Shown here: piece by piece, positions 51,795 through 60,825 of the stretch
How positions within the stretch are numbered: position 1 is the stretch's first letter
Layout of the letters: each line of letters opens with the position of its first letter
DNA from: Verrucomicrobiia bacterium
GTDB lineage: Bacteria > Verrucomicrobiota > Verrucomicrobiia > Limisphaerales > CAIMTB01
Direction: 5' to 3'
Length of the DNA: 64,000 nt
Assembly (NCBI GenBank): GCA_019634625.1
Contig: JAHCBA010000030.1
Location: forward strand, 1 to 64,000
The notes under the pieces: generated by a model
The model's database searches: none
Seen by the model: only the letters and a program-made list of their open reading frames with translations
Told to the model about the DNA's origin: nothing
Program-made: the position numbers and the translations under genes

Positions 51795-53107
51795 CGCCGG
51801 GACGACCGCTGCAACCACGCCGGCACCCGTTCCCGGCTCCAGATGTCCTCGACACGCTGCCGCTCCCGCACCAGGGCGAACCGCCGTCCGTCCACCAGCG
51901 CCTCCGCCGCCAGCGGTCGCGAATTGTAGTTCGACCCCATCACCGACCCGTAGGCCCCGGCACTCAGCAACGCCAGATGATCCCCCTCCCCGACCCGCGG
52001 CAACGGCCGGTCCTTGGCAAAGTAATCCCCGCTCTCGCAGATCGGCCCGACCACGTCCGAAGGGACCGCCCGGCCACGCTTCCGCGTCACCGGGACAATC
52101 TCGTGGAACGCATCGTAAAAGGCCGGCCGGATCAGGTCGTTCATCGCCGCATCCACAATCACGAAGTTCTTCTTCCCGGTGCGCTTCACGAACTCCACCC
52201 GCGTCACCAAAGCCCCCGCGTTGCCCACGATGAACCGCCCCGGCTCGAGCAGGATCCTCAACCCCAGCGGCGCCAGCAGCGGCTTCAACGCCTCGGCATA
52301 GGTCGAGGGCGTCAGAATCCGGCGCGCCTCCGGCTCCTTCCGCCACCAGTCCGGATCGCCGCTGGCCAGGGCCGGGTCGTACACAATACCGATGCCACCG
52401 CCAATGCTGAGAAAGTCGAACCCGTGCCGCCGGTGCAGGCGCTCCGCCATCGGAACGATCTTCTCCACCGCCCGCCGGAACGGCTCCACATCCGTCAACT
52501 GCGAGCCGATGTGCATCTGGATCCCGCGCAACCGAATGTTCGAAAGCTTCGACGCCGCCGCGTAAAGCCGCTCCACCCGTTCGAAGGCAATGCCGAACTT
52601 GTTCTCGTAGGTCCCCGTCGTGATCTTCGCGTGCGTCCCGGCATCCACGTTCGGATTCACCCGCACCGCCACCGGCGCCTTGCGTCCCAACCGCCGCGCC
52701 ACCCGCTGGATTCGCTCGAGCTCCGGCGCGCTCTCCACATTGAACGAATAAATCTCCCGCCGCAGTGCGTACTCGATCTCCCGCTCCGTCTTGCCCACCC
52801 CCGCAAATACGCAACGCCCCGGATCGCCCCCCGCCGCCTCGACCCGGCGCAACTCCCCCTCGCTCACCACATCGAACCCGCTCCCCTGGTTCGCCAGGGC
52901 CCGCAGCACCGCCAGATTCGAGTTGGCCTTCACCGCGTAACAAATCAGGTGGTCGAGCGGGTCCAGCGCCCGGTCCAGCTTCTCGAAGTGGTCGCGCAGG
53001 GTATGCCGCGAATACACGAAAAGCGGCGTCCCGAAACGCTCCACCAGCGCCTCGATCGACACCTCTTCGCAATACAGTTGCCCGCCCCGGTAACGAAAGT
53101 CGTGCAC
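51791..53107 (-). CDS. lysA: Diaminopimelate decarboxylase
   Basis: The product has about 438 residues and carries out the last step of lysine synthesis. It is a PLP type III fold enzyme with the lysine in CYAVKANSNLAVLRAL, GSGFDVVSEGEL, MHIGSQLTDVEPF, the glycine loop FLSIGGGIGI, EPGRFIVGNAG and CESGDYFAKDR. I prefer the GTG at 53107 (VHDFRYRGGQLYCEEV), where homology begins; an ATG at 53215 would overlap the upstream gene by 47 bp. Neither has a good ribosome-binding site. Confidence 0.93.
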   Translation of the reverse strand: MHDFRYRGGQLYCEEVSIEALVERFGTPLFVYSRHTLRDHFEKLDRALDPLDHLICYAVKANSNLAVLRALANQGSGFDVVSEGELRRVEAAGGDPGRCVFAGVGKTEREIEYALRREIYSFNVESAPELERIQRVARRLGRKAPVAVRVNPNVDAGTHAKITTGTYENKFGIAFERVERLYAAASKLSNIRLRGIQMHIGSQLTDVEPFRRAVEKIVPMAERLHRRHGFDFLSIGGGIGIVYDPALASGDPDWWRKEPEARRILTPSTYAEALKPLLAPLGLRILLEPGRFIVGNAGALVTRVEFVKRTGKKNFVIVDAAMNDLIRPAFYDAFHEIVPVTRKRGRAVPSDVVGPICESGDYFAKDRPLPRVGEGDHLALLSAGAYGSVMGSNYNSRPLAAEALVDGRRFALVRERQRVEDIWSRERVPAWLQRSSRR

Positions 53108-53168
53108 GAGAACCGCAGGCTGCCAGACCCGCCTCCCGTCGGCCAAGCCGAAGCTGCCACCCGCTCCC

Positions 53169-55868
53169 TCACACCACCGGCTCCCGGTAGCACAAGGCCC
53201 GCTGCCCCATCGCATCGACGTTCAACAGCAACCGGCCACCCGCCGGACCGGGCGGGTCCGAATCGATCACCCACAAGGCGTCGGCCAACGGCTCCGCCGA
53301 TGGCAGCAGCCGGACCAGCTGGTTGGGATGCCGCCGCAGCAAATCCTCCCGCAGGTGATGCCCCTCACGCCCGGGCGAGATCGCCAGATACAGCATGTCC
53401 ATCTCCACCAGGTCGTTGAAAAAATGCGTCCCCAACGACACGTCCGGTACCAACCCCTCGTGCATCACCGTCATCTCGACCAGCACCGACACGGTGTCGA
53501 TCTCGGCAAAGGACACCGGAACCCCCAGCGACGGCGTCGATGTACCCCACCGCCCGGGCCCCAGCAGCAGCACGATCGGACGGACCCCCGCCGTCTCCAG
53601 GTGCGTGAGCCTGCCGATCGTCCGCGCAATCGAGTATCGCTGCGTCATGCTCATCCGCCCGTACACCGCCGGCACCACGTAGATCAGCCGGTCGATCACC
53701 GTGGCCAGACTCTGCCCCACCACCGGTCCCCGCGACTGGAACAGCACGTCCGCAGGGTCGAGGTCCTCCGGGAACTGGATCCGGCTCCCCTGGCCCCGCA
53801 GCGTCACCTGGAACGGCCGGCACTGCACCACATTCACCCGGAAGCTCCCGTCCGCCTCGAAATTGGCGGTGAACTCGATGTCCACCGGGTAGTCGTACGC
53901 CTCCTGAAGCGTGGCGCACAGTGCCCGCATCGCCGGGACGAACCGGGTCTCACCCAGCACCCGCTCGAAATCGAGCATCCAGGGCGCCCCCCCGGCCCCG
54001 CTCCCATCGTCGGGAAAAAACCAGCCCCGCACCGCCTCCGGCAGCAGTCCGGCCACCGTCCCGGACTCCGGGCTCACCATCCGGTTGGCCCGCAAATCGA
54101 GCCCGTCCACCCGGCGTTGAGCGAATTCCCGCACTTCCTCCGGACTCGATTCCACCCGCTTCCCGGGGGCGTTCAGGGCAACCAGCCGGGTGTAGTCGTC
54201 CCCGGTGCGGTCCACCGCCCGCGTCCCCAGCCCGAAGACCAGCCGGAGCACGCCCGCCGCCGGGTCGATGTCCTCGTGCCACACATACGGGTTGAAGGAA
54301 AAGCCGACGCCCGCCACCTGGGGCAGGAAAAGGTGCCCGTGCATCTCCCCCGAAACCCTCTGCACCAGCAGGGCCATCTGCTCGTCATGGTCCAGCAGCT
54401 CGTGTTGCAGGCGATACCTCAGCCCCTCCTCGCTCAGGGCGCTCGCGTACACCGTCCGCACGGCCGCCATGAAGGCCGCCAGCCGTTCCTCCGGGGTCCC
54501 CTGGTTGACGCAGAACACACTCTCGTACTTCCCCGAAAAGGCGTTGCCGTAATTGTCCTCCAGCAGGCTGCTCGATCGCACGATCAGCGGCGATTGCCCG
54601 AAATACTCGATCACCTCGAGGAACTGGTCCCGGATGAAATCCGGAAACGTCCCCGTCAGAATCCGTCGCCGCGCCTCCTCCGCCCGCTCCAGGTGAACCT
54701 CGAAGTCCCGGGCCCGCCGCCGCAGCCACCAGCAACCGTTCTGGACCAGGTACGTGTAGAACACATCCGATCCCACATAGAACGAGTCGTGGCTCTCCAA
54801 CCGCCCCGCCCAGGCCGGATCCGACCGCAGCAGGATGGCCCGCGCCAGCAGCATGCCGAGACTCTTCCCGCCAATCTGCCCCGTCCCGATCATCCGCTGC
54901 ATGATCTCCACCACGGCCCGAAGATCGAAATACTCGCGGGCCAGCCGCGACAACCGCTCGTCCCGGGTCACCACCATCCGCAGGAGGTCCTCGAACAATT
55001 CCCCCGCCTCACGCCCCACCGCCTCGCCCCGCTCCAACGCCTGGGCCATCTGCTGCGCCCGCTGGAACGTCCGCACCCAGATCCCCGGCCGGTGAATCGT
55101 GAACTCCAGCCACGGCTTGGGCACCGCCCCCAGGATGTCCGTAATCGTGGCGCTGCGGGTGACCGGCCGGAATGCCGCACCCTCCCAGCTGTGCAGCATA
55201 TACAACGTCGGCGAATACCGGCGCCAGACCTTCAGCGGATGCAGGTACCGCCGTTCCTCCTTGCGGAACAGTTCCAGCACCACCTGGGACGTCCGATTGA
55301 TGCAGTCGGTGGCATGGAACGAATGCTCGTGTTTCAGCAGCGCGAAGTAGGCGATCGTGTCCAGTTCGTGCAGGTACGGACAGGCGATCATGAAGAAGTT
55401 CCCCAGCATGCGGTCGCTCAACCAGTCCGCCGCCAGATCCGACAGACAGTCGAACACGTAGTACGCGCCGCGGCCCGTCGCCTCGATCCGATCCAGGATG
55501 CCCGACAAGAACCGCTCGAATCCCGCCTGCGGATCCAGTTCATGGATCTCCCTTCCAGCCCCGGCGGCGAACAACGGCGCGTGCCGGGCAAACCGGAAAT
55601 ACACGAACCGCCGCCCCAACCTCCGGGCCTCCCCCGCCAGCGGCTCGAGAACCGGCAGGTAGTCGTCCAGCGTATCCACCTCCCAAACCACGTTGTCCCC
55701 CGCATGCAATCCCTGGATCACCGCGTCCAGACCCGGCATGCCCGTGCTGAGCCGTTCCGGACCGGGCAGCCCGCCCGTTGCCACATCGGACTCCATGCCG
55801 GCCAGTAGAAGCCTCCCGTCTCCCCCCGGGCAAGCCGCCCTTGCAGCATCCCTTCCTCCCTCGTGCAT
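53169..55868 (-). CDS. KaiC/RecA-like domain fused to a PEP/pyruvate-binding (PPDK_N) domain
   Basis: The 899-residue product begins with a KaiC-like region (ERLSTGMPGLDAVIQGLHAGDN..), but the usual Walker A GxxxxGK(S/T) is replaced by LHAGDNVVWEVDT. After a long central part comes a phosphoenolpyruvate synthase-type ATP/pyruvate-binding domain: GTGQIGGKSLGMLLARAILL, SPLIVRSSSLLEDNYGNAFSG, and later VPDVSLGTHFFNDLVEMDM. The swivelling His domain and PEP barrel of true PEP synthases are missing. It probably binds nucleotide and acts as a signalling or regulatory enzyme; the biochemical role is unknown. The start at 55868 has GAGG upstream; an ATG at 55796 is an alternative. Confidence 0.75.
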   Translation of the reverse strand: MHEGGRDAARAACPGGDGRLLLAGMESDVATGGLPGPERLSTGMPGLDAVIQGLHAGDNVVWEVDTLDDYLPVLEPLAGEARRLGRRFVYFRFARHAPLFAAGAGREIHELDPQAGFERFLSGILDRIEATGRGAYYVFDCLSDLAADWLSDRMLGNFFMIACPYLHELDTIAYFALLKHEHSFHATDCINRTSQVVLELFRKEERRYLHPLKVWRRYSPTLYMLHSWEGAAFRPVTRSATITDILGAVPKPWLEFTIHRPGIWVRTFQRAQQMAQALERGEAVGREAGELFEDLLRMVVTRDERLSRLAREYFDLRAVVEIMQRMIGTGQIGGKSLGMLLARAILLRSDPAWAGRLESHDSFYVGSDVFYTYLVQNGCWWLRRRARDFEVHLERAEEARRRILTGTFPDFIRDQFLEVIEYFGQSPLIVRSSSLLEDNYGNAFSGKYESVFCVNQGTPEERLAAFMAAVRTVYASALSEEGLRYRLQHELLDHDEQMALLVQRVSGEMHGHLFLPQVAGVGFSFNPYVWHEDIDPAAGVLRLVFGLGTRAVDRTGDDYTRLVALNAPGKRVESSPEEVREFAQRRVDGLDLRANRMVSPESGTVAGLLPEAVRGWFFPDDGSGAGGAPWMLDFERVLGETRFVPAMRALCATLQEAYDYPVDIEFTANFEADGSFRVNVVQCRPFQVTLRGQGSRIQFPEDLDPADVLFQSRGPVVGQSLATVIDRLIYVVPAVYGRMSMTQRYSIARTIGRLTHLETAGVRPIVLLLGPGRWGTSTPSLGVPVSFAEIDTVSVLVEMTVMHEGLVPDVSLGTHFFNDLVEMDMLYLAISPGREGHHLREDLLRRHPNQLVRLLPSAEPLADALWVIDSDPPGPAGGRLLLNVDAMGQRALCYREPVV

Positions 55869-55947
55869 CCCGCCTCAAAACCATCGACACCTTCGGCCCG
55901 TTCCTCTAGGAGCCCTGCGCGTGTTTCGAATGGCCTGACGACCTGAA

Positions 55948-55994
55948 AGCCCGGCTCGATCCGCCGGGCTCAGGGCGGCACCCGGGATCCCGGG
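55948..55994. promoter_or_regulatory. Hairpin and 14-bp palindrome upstream of gdhA
   Basis: AGCCCGGC-TCGATCC-GCCGGGCT (55948-55970) is followed by the palindrome CCCGGGATCCCGGG (55981-55994) in the 235-bp spacer between divergent genes. They may be a terminator-like structure or a regulator site; no T-run is present. Confidence 0.4.
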
Positions 55995-56103
55995 CGCAAA
56001 CCAACCCGGCAGGCCACCGATCATGGCGGCTCCCCGGGTGCCCCGTTCGGCGGGCATTCCGATCCAGCAGGACAACATCAACCCAAGACGCAACCCCCAG
56101 CCC

Positions 56104-57441
56104 ATGGCAATTGTTCAGGAAATCCTCGAACTGGTGGCCCGCCGGAATCCCGGCGAACCGGAGTTCCTTCAGGCCGTGACGGAATTCGTGGAGTCCATCG
56201 ATCCGGCCCTGCAACGCCATCGCAAGTACCGCGAGGGCCGTGTGCTCGAACGGATGGTCGAGCCGGAACGGTTGGTCTCCTTCCGCGTCCCCTGGCAGGA
56301 CGACCGTGGCCAGTTCCAGGTGAACCGCGGGTTCCGGGTCCAGTTCAGCAGCACCATCGGGCCCTACAAGGGCGGCCTTCGCTTCCACGCCACGGTCAGC
56401 GCCAGCATCCTGAAATTCCTGGCCTTCGAGCAGGTCTACAAGAACGCCCTGACCACCCTGCCCATGGGCGGCGGCAAGGGCGGCTCCGATTTCGACCCCA
56501 AAGGCCGCAGCGATCATGAGGTCATGCGCTTCTGCCAGTCCTTCATGACCGAACTGTTTCGTCATGTCGGTCCCGACACCGACGTTCCCGCCGGCGATAT
56601 CGGGGTGGGCGCCCGCGAAATCGGATTCCTCTTCGGGCAGTACAAACGCCTGGCCAACGAATTCACCGGCGTCCTCACCGGCAAGGGCATCAAGTGGGGC
56701 GGCTCCCTGATCCGCCCCGAAGCCACCGGGTACGGATGCGTTTATTTCGCCCAGGAAATGCTCAAGACCCGCAGCGAATCCCTCGAGGGCAAGGTCTGCA
56801 CCGTCTCCGGCTCGGGCAATGCCGCCCAATTCACCGTCGAAAAACTCCTCCATCATGGCGCCAGGGTGGTCACCCTCTCCGATTCCAACGGCTTCATCCA
56901 CGATCCCGACGGCATCAACGAGGAAAAGCTCGCCTGGATCAAGGACCTCAAGAACGTCCGCCGCGGTCGCATCCGGGAATACGCCGCCCGCTTCGGCGCG
57001 GAGTACCAGGAGGGCCGCCGCCCCTGGCAGGTCCCCTGCCACTGCGCCTTTCCCTGCGCCACCCAGAACGAAATCGGCGGCGAGGACGCCCAGACCCTCC
57101 TGGACCAGGGCTGCACCCTCGTCGCCGAAGGCGCCAACATGCCTTCCGAACCCGCCGCCGTGGACCGCTTCCTCGCCCGCAGGATCCTCTTCGCGCCCGG
57201 CAAGGCCGCCAATGCCGGCGGCGTCGCCACCTCTGGTCTCGAGATGGCCCAGAACTCCATGCGCCTCCCCTGGACCCGGGACGAAGTCGAGCGTCGCCTT
57301 CAGTTGATCATGGTCACCATCCACCGCGAGGCCTTCGAGACCGCCGCCGAGTACGGCTGTCCAGGCAATCTCGTCGTCGGCGCCAACATCGCCGGCTTCG
57401 TCAAGGTGGCCGACGCCATGCTCGAACAGGGCCTCGTCTGA
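56104..57441 (+). CDS. gdhA: NADP-type glutamate dehydrogenase
   Basis: The 445-residue product is of the hexameric small-GDH family. It has GPYKGGLRFHATVS, the catalytic-lysine motif PMGGGKGGSDFDPKGRSD, the Rossmann loop VSGSGNAAQF and a C-terminal ANAGGVATSGLEMAQN. It assimilates ammonium into glutamate. I chose the ATG at 56104 (MAIVQEILELVARRNPGEPEF), the usual start of the family. Confidence 0.95.
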   Translation: MAIVQEILELVARRNPGEPEFLQAVTEFVESIDPALQRHRKYREGRVLERMVEPERLVSFRVPWQDDRGQFQVNRGFRVQFSSTIGPYKGGLRFHATVSASILKFLAFEQVYKNALTTLPMGGGKGGSDFDPKGRSDHEVMRFCQSFMTELFRHVGPDTDVPAGDIGVGAREIGFLFGQYKRLANEFTGVLTGKGIKWGGSLIRPEATGYGCVYFAQEMLKTRSESLEGKVCTVSGSGNAAQFTVEKLLHHGARVVTLSDSNGFIHDPDGINEEKLAWIKDLKNVRRGRIREYAARFGAEYQEGRRPWQVPCHCAFPCATQNEIGGEDAQTLLDQGCTLVAEGANMPSEPAAVDRFLARRILFAPGKAANAGGVATSGLEMAQNSMRLPWTRDEVERRLQLIMVTIHREAFETAAEYGCPGNLVVGANIAGFVKVADAMLEQGLV

Positions 57442-57448
57442 CGCCGCG

Positions 57449-57820
57449 TCACGGGGTCCCGCCCTGCGCCACCAGTCCCACCGACCCGGTCCGCGGATCG
57501 TACTGGAACCGCTGCCCCGCCGGCGCCGCCGGCAATCGCGGCAGGTAGCCCTCCTCGACCAGTTCCTCCAGACGCCCGGGCCTCCGCCCTTCGCCCGCCT
57601 CGAAGGTCCGGATGGCATGCTGAAGGTTCGAGAGATCCACCACCTGCGCCGCCTGCCGCTGGGCCTGGCCCACTGCCCCGAGGTAATCCACCGGCGCCGT
57701 CAGCGGATTCCCCGATTTCGTCCCGCCCGACGCCCCCTCGCCCGCCCCCTCCTTCGGCTCGCCGCCGCACCCCGCTCCCACCAGCACCGCCACGCCCAGC
57801 GTTCCGATCGCGCGCTTCAT
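57449..57820 (-). CDS. Small lipoprotein with pseudopilin-like C-terminal segment
   Basis: The 123-residue product has a lipoprotein signal (IGTLGVAVLVGAGC). A segment follows with LSNLQHAIRTFEAGEGRRPGRLEELVEEGYLPRLPAAPAGQRFQYD, a layout seen in secreted verrucomicrobial proteins related to pseudopilins. Function unknown. It converges with gdhA with 7 bp between stops. Confidence 0.75.
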   Translation of the reverse strand: MKRAIGTLGVAVLVGAGCGGEPKEGAGEGASGGTKSGNPLTAPVDYLGAVGQAQRQAAQVVDLSNLQHAIRTFEAGEGRRPGRLEELVEEGYLPRLPAAPAGQRFQYDPRTGSVGLVAQGGTP

Positions 57821-57857
57821 GCCGCCACCCTACGCCGCCCGCCCTCCCCGAGGCAAT

Positions 57858-57972
57858 CGGGTCAGGCCCGTACACAGTTCACGTCGCGGTCAGGACCAGG
57901 CCGGGTGGACCCGTCCGCCGTCAGAGCCTGTCTGAAAACTGGAAGGACCCCTTCCCGTTTTCAGACAGGCTC
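57858..57972. repeat. REP-like element, copy 1
   Basis: Begins CGGGTCAGGCCCGTACAC and ends in GTTTTCAGACAGGCTCT. The same two end sequences bound 62823-63003. The right part is the long hairpin described separately. Confidence 0.75.
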
Positions 57973-57973
57973 T
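57923..57973 (-). terminator. Long hairpin at the 3' end of the DUF2270 gene
   Basis: AGAGCCTGTCTGAAAAC pairs perfectly with GTTTTCAGACAGGCTCT (17 bp), with an inner GGAAGG/CCTTCC stem and a 3-nt loop. It begins within the DUF2270 stop codon, so it likely forms the mRNA 3' end. No T-run follows. Confidence 0.7.
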
Positions 57974-58692
57974 CAGATCCGCCACCGGCTTCGCGCGGTC
58001 CGGCCGAACTCATGGATCTCGCCGACGAGTTTGCGTGCGACGTAGGCCACAATGGCGATGGTCCCCACCATCGTGCCCAGCATGACGACTGCCACCAGCC
58101 AGCTCGCGATCTGGCCCACGGCGAGGGCGTCGTAAAAGCTCGCCGGCGAATCGATCGGATGCGGACTGTGCATGAACACCTTGACCATCCAGGCTGCCAG
58201 GATCAGCACGTAGATGAAGACGTAGTTCTGCTTGAGGCGCCAGCCCACGGCCTCCATCGGGCCGATCTTGAACGATGGAATCAGCAGATCCTCCGCCACC
58301 AGCTTCCGCCAGTCCCCCTCCAGCGTCTCCGGCCGCTGGGTGACCATCGGCACCAGGAAGTGCGCCTCCAGCATCCGGACCCGCGCATGGAACGCATCGT
58401 AGAAGCGATACCGCCGCGCCTCGATCCACATCAGGATCGTCACAATCGCCAGGTTGAAGAAGAAGATGATGTGCGGCACGTCCCGCAACGAGAATGCCAC
58501 CGTGAAGATCGTGCTCGTCGAAGTGATCGCCCAGGTGGTTGTCACATCCAGCCGCTGCCGCCAGATCATGATCCGTCCCAACTCCCCGCGGTAGAAGTGG
58601 GACATCGCGTTCACATAGGTCGTGTCCTGGAGGATCGACTTGCGAACGGTCCGTTCGTCAGGCGATGGGGGCGGAGGTGGGGTCGGAGGCAT
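57973..58692 (-). CDS. DUF2270 membrane protein
   Basis: The product has about 239 residues with the DUF2270 pattern: MSHFYRGELGRIMIWRQRLDVTTTWAITSTSTI, IEARRYRFYDAFHARVRMLE and membrane helices near 60-75, 80-95, 155-175 and 200-225. Function unknown. I prefer the ATG at 58692 (MPPTPPPPPSPDERTV); an ATG at 58731 is possible. Confidence 0.85.
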   Translation of the reverse strand: MPPTPPPPPSPDERTVRKSILQDTTYVNAMSHFYRGELGRIMIWRQRLDVTTTWAITSTSTIFTVAFSLRDVPHIIFFFNLAIVTILMWIEARRYRFYDAFHARVRMLEAHFLVPMVTQRPETLEGDWRKLVAEDLLIPSFKIGPMEAVGWRLKQNYVFIYVLILAAWMVKVFMHSPHPIDSPASFYDALAVGQIASWLVAVVMLGTMVGTIAIVAYVARKLVGEIHEFGRTARSRWRI

Positions 58693-58787
58693 ACGGCGCT
58701 CCCGCGGACGCTGCGCCCACGCCGCACGCATCGCAAACGAGAATGAGAACGGCGACGAGGACGCAGCGGGAGGCAGCCTTCAGCGCG

Positions 58788-58879
58788 GTGCCTCCCGGAG
58801 TTGTGGTTGAGGTGGCAGCCCATCGGAGGGACGAGCTCCGCGAGTCCTCAACCCAACGCTCCACACCGTTCCGGCCCCG
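58788..58879. repeat. 159-bp inverted-repeat element, copy C (right end missing)
   Basis: Begins GTGCCTCCCGGAGTTGTGG, has the core CGGAGGGACGAGCTCCGCGA, and ends at CCACACCGTTCCGGCC. The second half and right terminal repeat are absent. It lies 5' of the DUF2270 gene. Confidence 0.8.
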
Positions 58880-58907
58880 CAGACGTTCGACCTGCACCGA
58901 ATCGAGC

Positions 58908-60500
58908 CTACGGCGCAACGCTCTTCCAGGCGTCGATGCGACGGCTCCAGGTGTCCATGTCGAAGTTGGCCGGACGTTCGTAGTCCTGGTTCACCAGGAG
59001 TTCCTCCAGCGTCACCGGCGCCGTGCGGACGCCCCCTTCCGGCACCTCGCGCCCGGCGATCCAGACGATCGCATTGAGGACCGCCGTCCGGAAACCCGGG
59101 TGCGCCCAGTTCCAGTGGTAATGTGCGCCGGTGATGCCGAAGCCGCGGCCGGGCATCTGTCCGCGCTGATAGGTCCACATGAGATGCTGGGATTCGCGGC
59201 GTTCCAGAACGGCCGCCCGCACCTGGGGGTTGCCCGAGTGCGGTCCGTCGGGGCGGCTGAGCGATTCCGGCGGCGGCAGGGCGCTGAAAATGGGCACGAC
59301 CTGTTCCAGATCGTCGGCAAACCGCATGTGGTAATACCACTCGTCGTAGATCTCGAAGGGCTTCACTCCACGGGCCGCCGGGTGCCCGGGCAACTGCCGG
59401 ATGCTGGCCGTCCAGTGCGGGTTCACCGACCAGTGGGTCTCGAAGTAACCGCCAAGCCAGCGCAGGAAATAGTCGCCCGAATCCCCCTTGGGAATCTCGA
59501 CGGCGTAGTGAATTGCCCCGAGTCCGACCCCCCGCTTCATCACCTCGTCCAGCCGGTCCAGGTGAGGCAACGCCATGTGACCGCCGCCACCATTCGAGAA
59601 CATCACGATCGCATCGGCATTGTCGAAGGCGGTCGGGTCCTTGGGCCATCCATTCGTGTACACCGCCGACTGGATGCCCTCGACGTTCTCCCCAAGCAAC
59701 CGGGCCAGCAGCAGGCATCCGGCTCGATGCTCGTGGTTGCCGTATCCATGGCTGAGCGTCCCCGCCACGAACACCACCTTCTTGCGGTCATCGCTCAATG
59801 GCAGACGCCGCAGCTGGACGTCCCGGATCTCCACCCGCATCGGCGGACCGCTGTGCAACTGGAAGGCCAGCAGCCCGTCGAATCGCGCCTCCGACCCGAG
59901 ATCGATGAGCTCGCTCATCTTCACCCCGTTGACCCGGGTCACCAGGTGGTTTCCCCGCGCCGTGATGTGGTACTCGTTCCAGTCGCGCAACCGCACCCGG
60001 GCAGCCAGCGCGTCGCCATCGCCCCAACGCGTCACCGTGCGTGTCCCGTCCGGCGCGATCACCACCGTCTCGCCACGGCGCGCCAGGATGCCGCGCCCGC
60101 GCTCCTCGTACAGCGCCCCCGTCCAGCCGTCATTCGACAGGTCCGGCTGGTAGCCGCCGACGACGTAGGTGCCGTGGCGGACGGACCGGATCTGGACGCC
60201 GGAATTGGCATAGTCCGTCGGCATCCGGAACCGGAGCCGGATCTCGAAATCGTCCACCCCGCCGCGTTCCCAGATGAGGAAGGTGTTCCCCTCGGCCACA
60301 TTCGAGGGTGTCGTCTCGCCCACGATCGACCCGTTCTCGACCCGCCAGAATCGCGGGTCGCCGCTCCAGCCCTCGAGCGTGGTCCCGTCAAAGATGCGCT
60401 GGAAACCCGGCTCCGTTCCAGGCGCGGCGGCGGCAGGGAGCACCGTCCACACAAGACAGGCGACGGCAACGCAGAGTCGGGAGGTTCGAAACGGATTCAT
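58908..60500 (-). CDS. Secreted DUF1080 (3-keto-disaccharide hydrolase-like) plus ThuA-like fusion protein
   Basis: The 530-residue product has a signal peptide (MNPFRTSRLCVAVACLVWTVLPAAAA). A DUF1080 lectin-like/hydrolase domain follows (GFQRIFDGTTLEGWSGDPRFWRVENGSIVGE, DYANSGVQIRS, RDWNEYHITARGNHL). The C-terminal ThuA-like domain starts KKVVFVAGTLSHGYGNHEHRAG. In this phylum such fusions act in extracellular sugar breakdown. The actual substrate is unknown. The ATG at 60500 places the signal peptide at the N-terminus. Confidence 0.88.
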   Translation of the reverse strand: MNPFRTSRLCVAVACLVWTVLPAAAAPGTEPGFQRIFDGTTLEGWSGDPRFWRVENGSIVGETTPSNVAEGNTFLIWERGGVDDFEIRLRFRMPTDYANSGVQIRSVRHGTYVVGGYQPDLSNDGWTGALYEERGRGILARRGETVVIAPDGTRTVTRWGDGDALAARVRLRDWNEYHITARGNHLVTRVNGVKMSELIDLGSEARFDGLLAFQLHSGPPMRVEIRDVQLRRLPLSDDRKKVVFVAGTLSHGYGNHEHRAGCLLLARLLGENVEGIQSAVYTNGWPKDPTAFDNADAIVMFSNGGGGHMALPHLDRLDEVMKRGVGLGAIHYAVEIPKGDSGDYFLRWLGGYFETHWSVNPHWTASIRQLPGHPAARGVKPFEIYDEWYYHMRFADDLEQVVPIFSALPPPESLSRPDGPHSGNPQVRAAVLERRESQHLMWTYQRGQMPGRGFGITGAHYHWNWAHPGFRTAVLNAIVWIAGREVPEGGVRTAPVTLEELLVNQDYERPANFDMDTWSRRIDAWKSVAP

Positions 60501-60599
60501 GATGGTGTGGCCCACAATGGGCGGGGCCGGTGACGGGCACAGGTTGAAGCCCATTGCCCTGGGGGTTCAAGACGGTTCTCAACCCGGTTCCACGACCCG

Positions 60600-60758
60600 G
60601 TGCATCCCGGAGTTGTGGGTGAGGAGGCAGCGGATCGGAGGGACGAGCTCCGCGAGTCCTCATCCCAACGCACCCCATCGTTGCGGCCTCGTGGAACTCG
60701 GCCCTCCAAAGCCACGCCTCGCGAAGCCCGCACCTCTCCCCGCAACTCCGGGATGCAC
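60600..60758. repeat. 159-bp inverted-repeat element, copy D
   Basis: The ends are inverted repeats (GTGCATCCCGGAGTTGTGGG and the complement of GTGCATCCCGGAGTTGCGGG). The flanks are GGTTCCACGACC (60586-60597) and GGTCCACGACC (60759-60769), again like a target-site duplication. It lies in the spacer between the divergent DUF1080 and IPT genes. Confidence 0.85.
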
Positions 60759-60825
60759 GGTCCACGACCAGTCCCCCTTCGGGGGCTGGCGCGGTGTCGT
60801 CCCCGATGGCATCGTGATCGCTCTT

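Noticed and set aside
50823-53072. A 749-residue frame containing the M23 protein
   Set aside because: Its first half is out-of-frame lysA sequence. The M23 gene starts at the lysA stop (51794).
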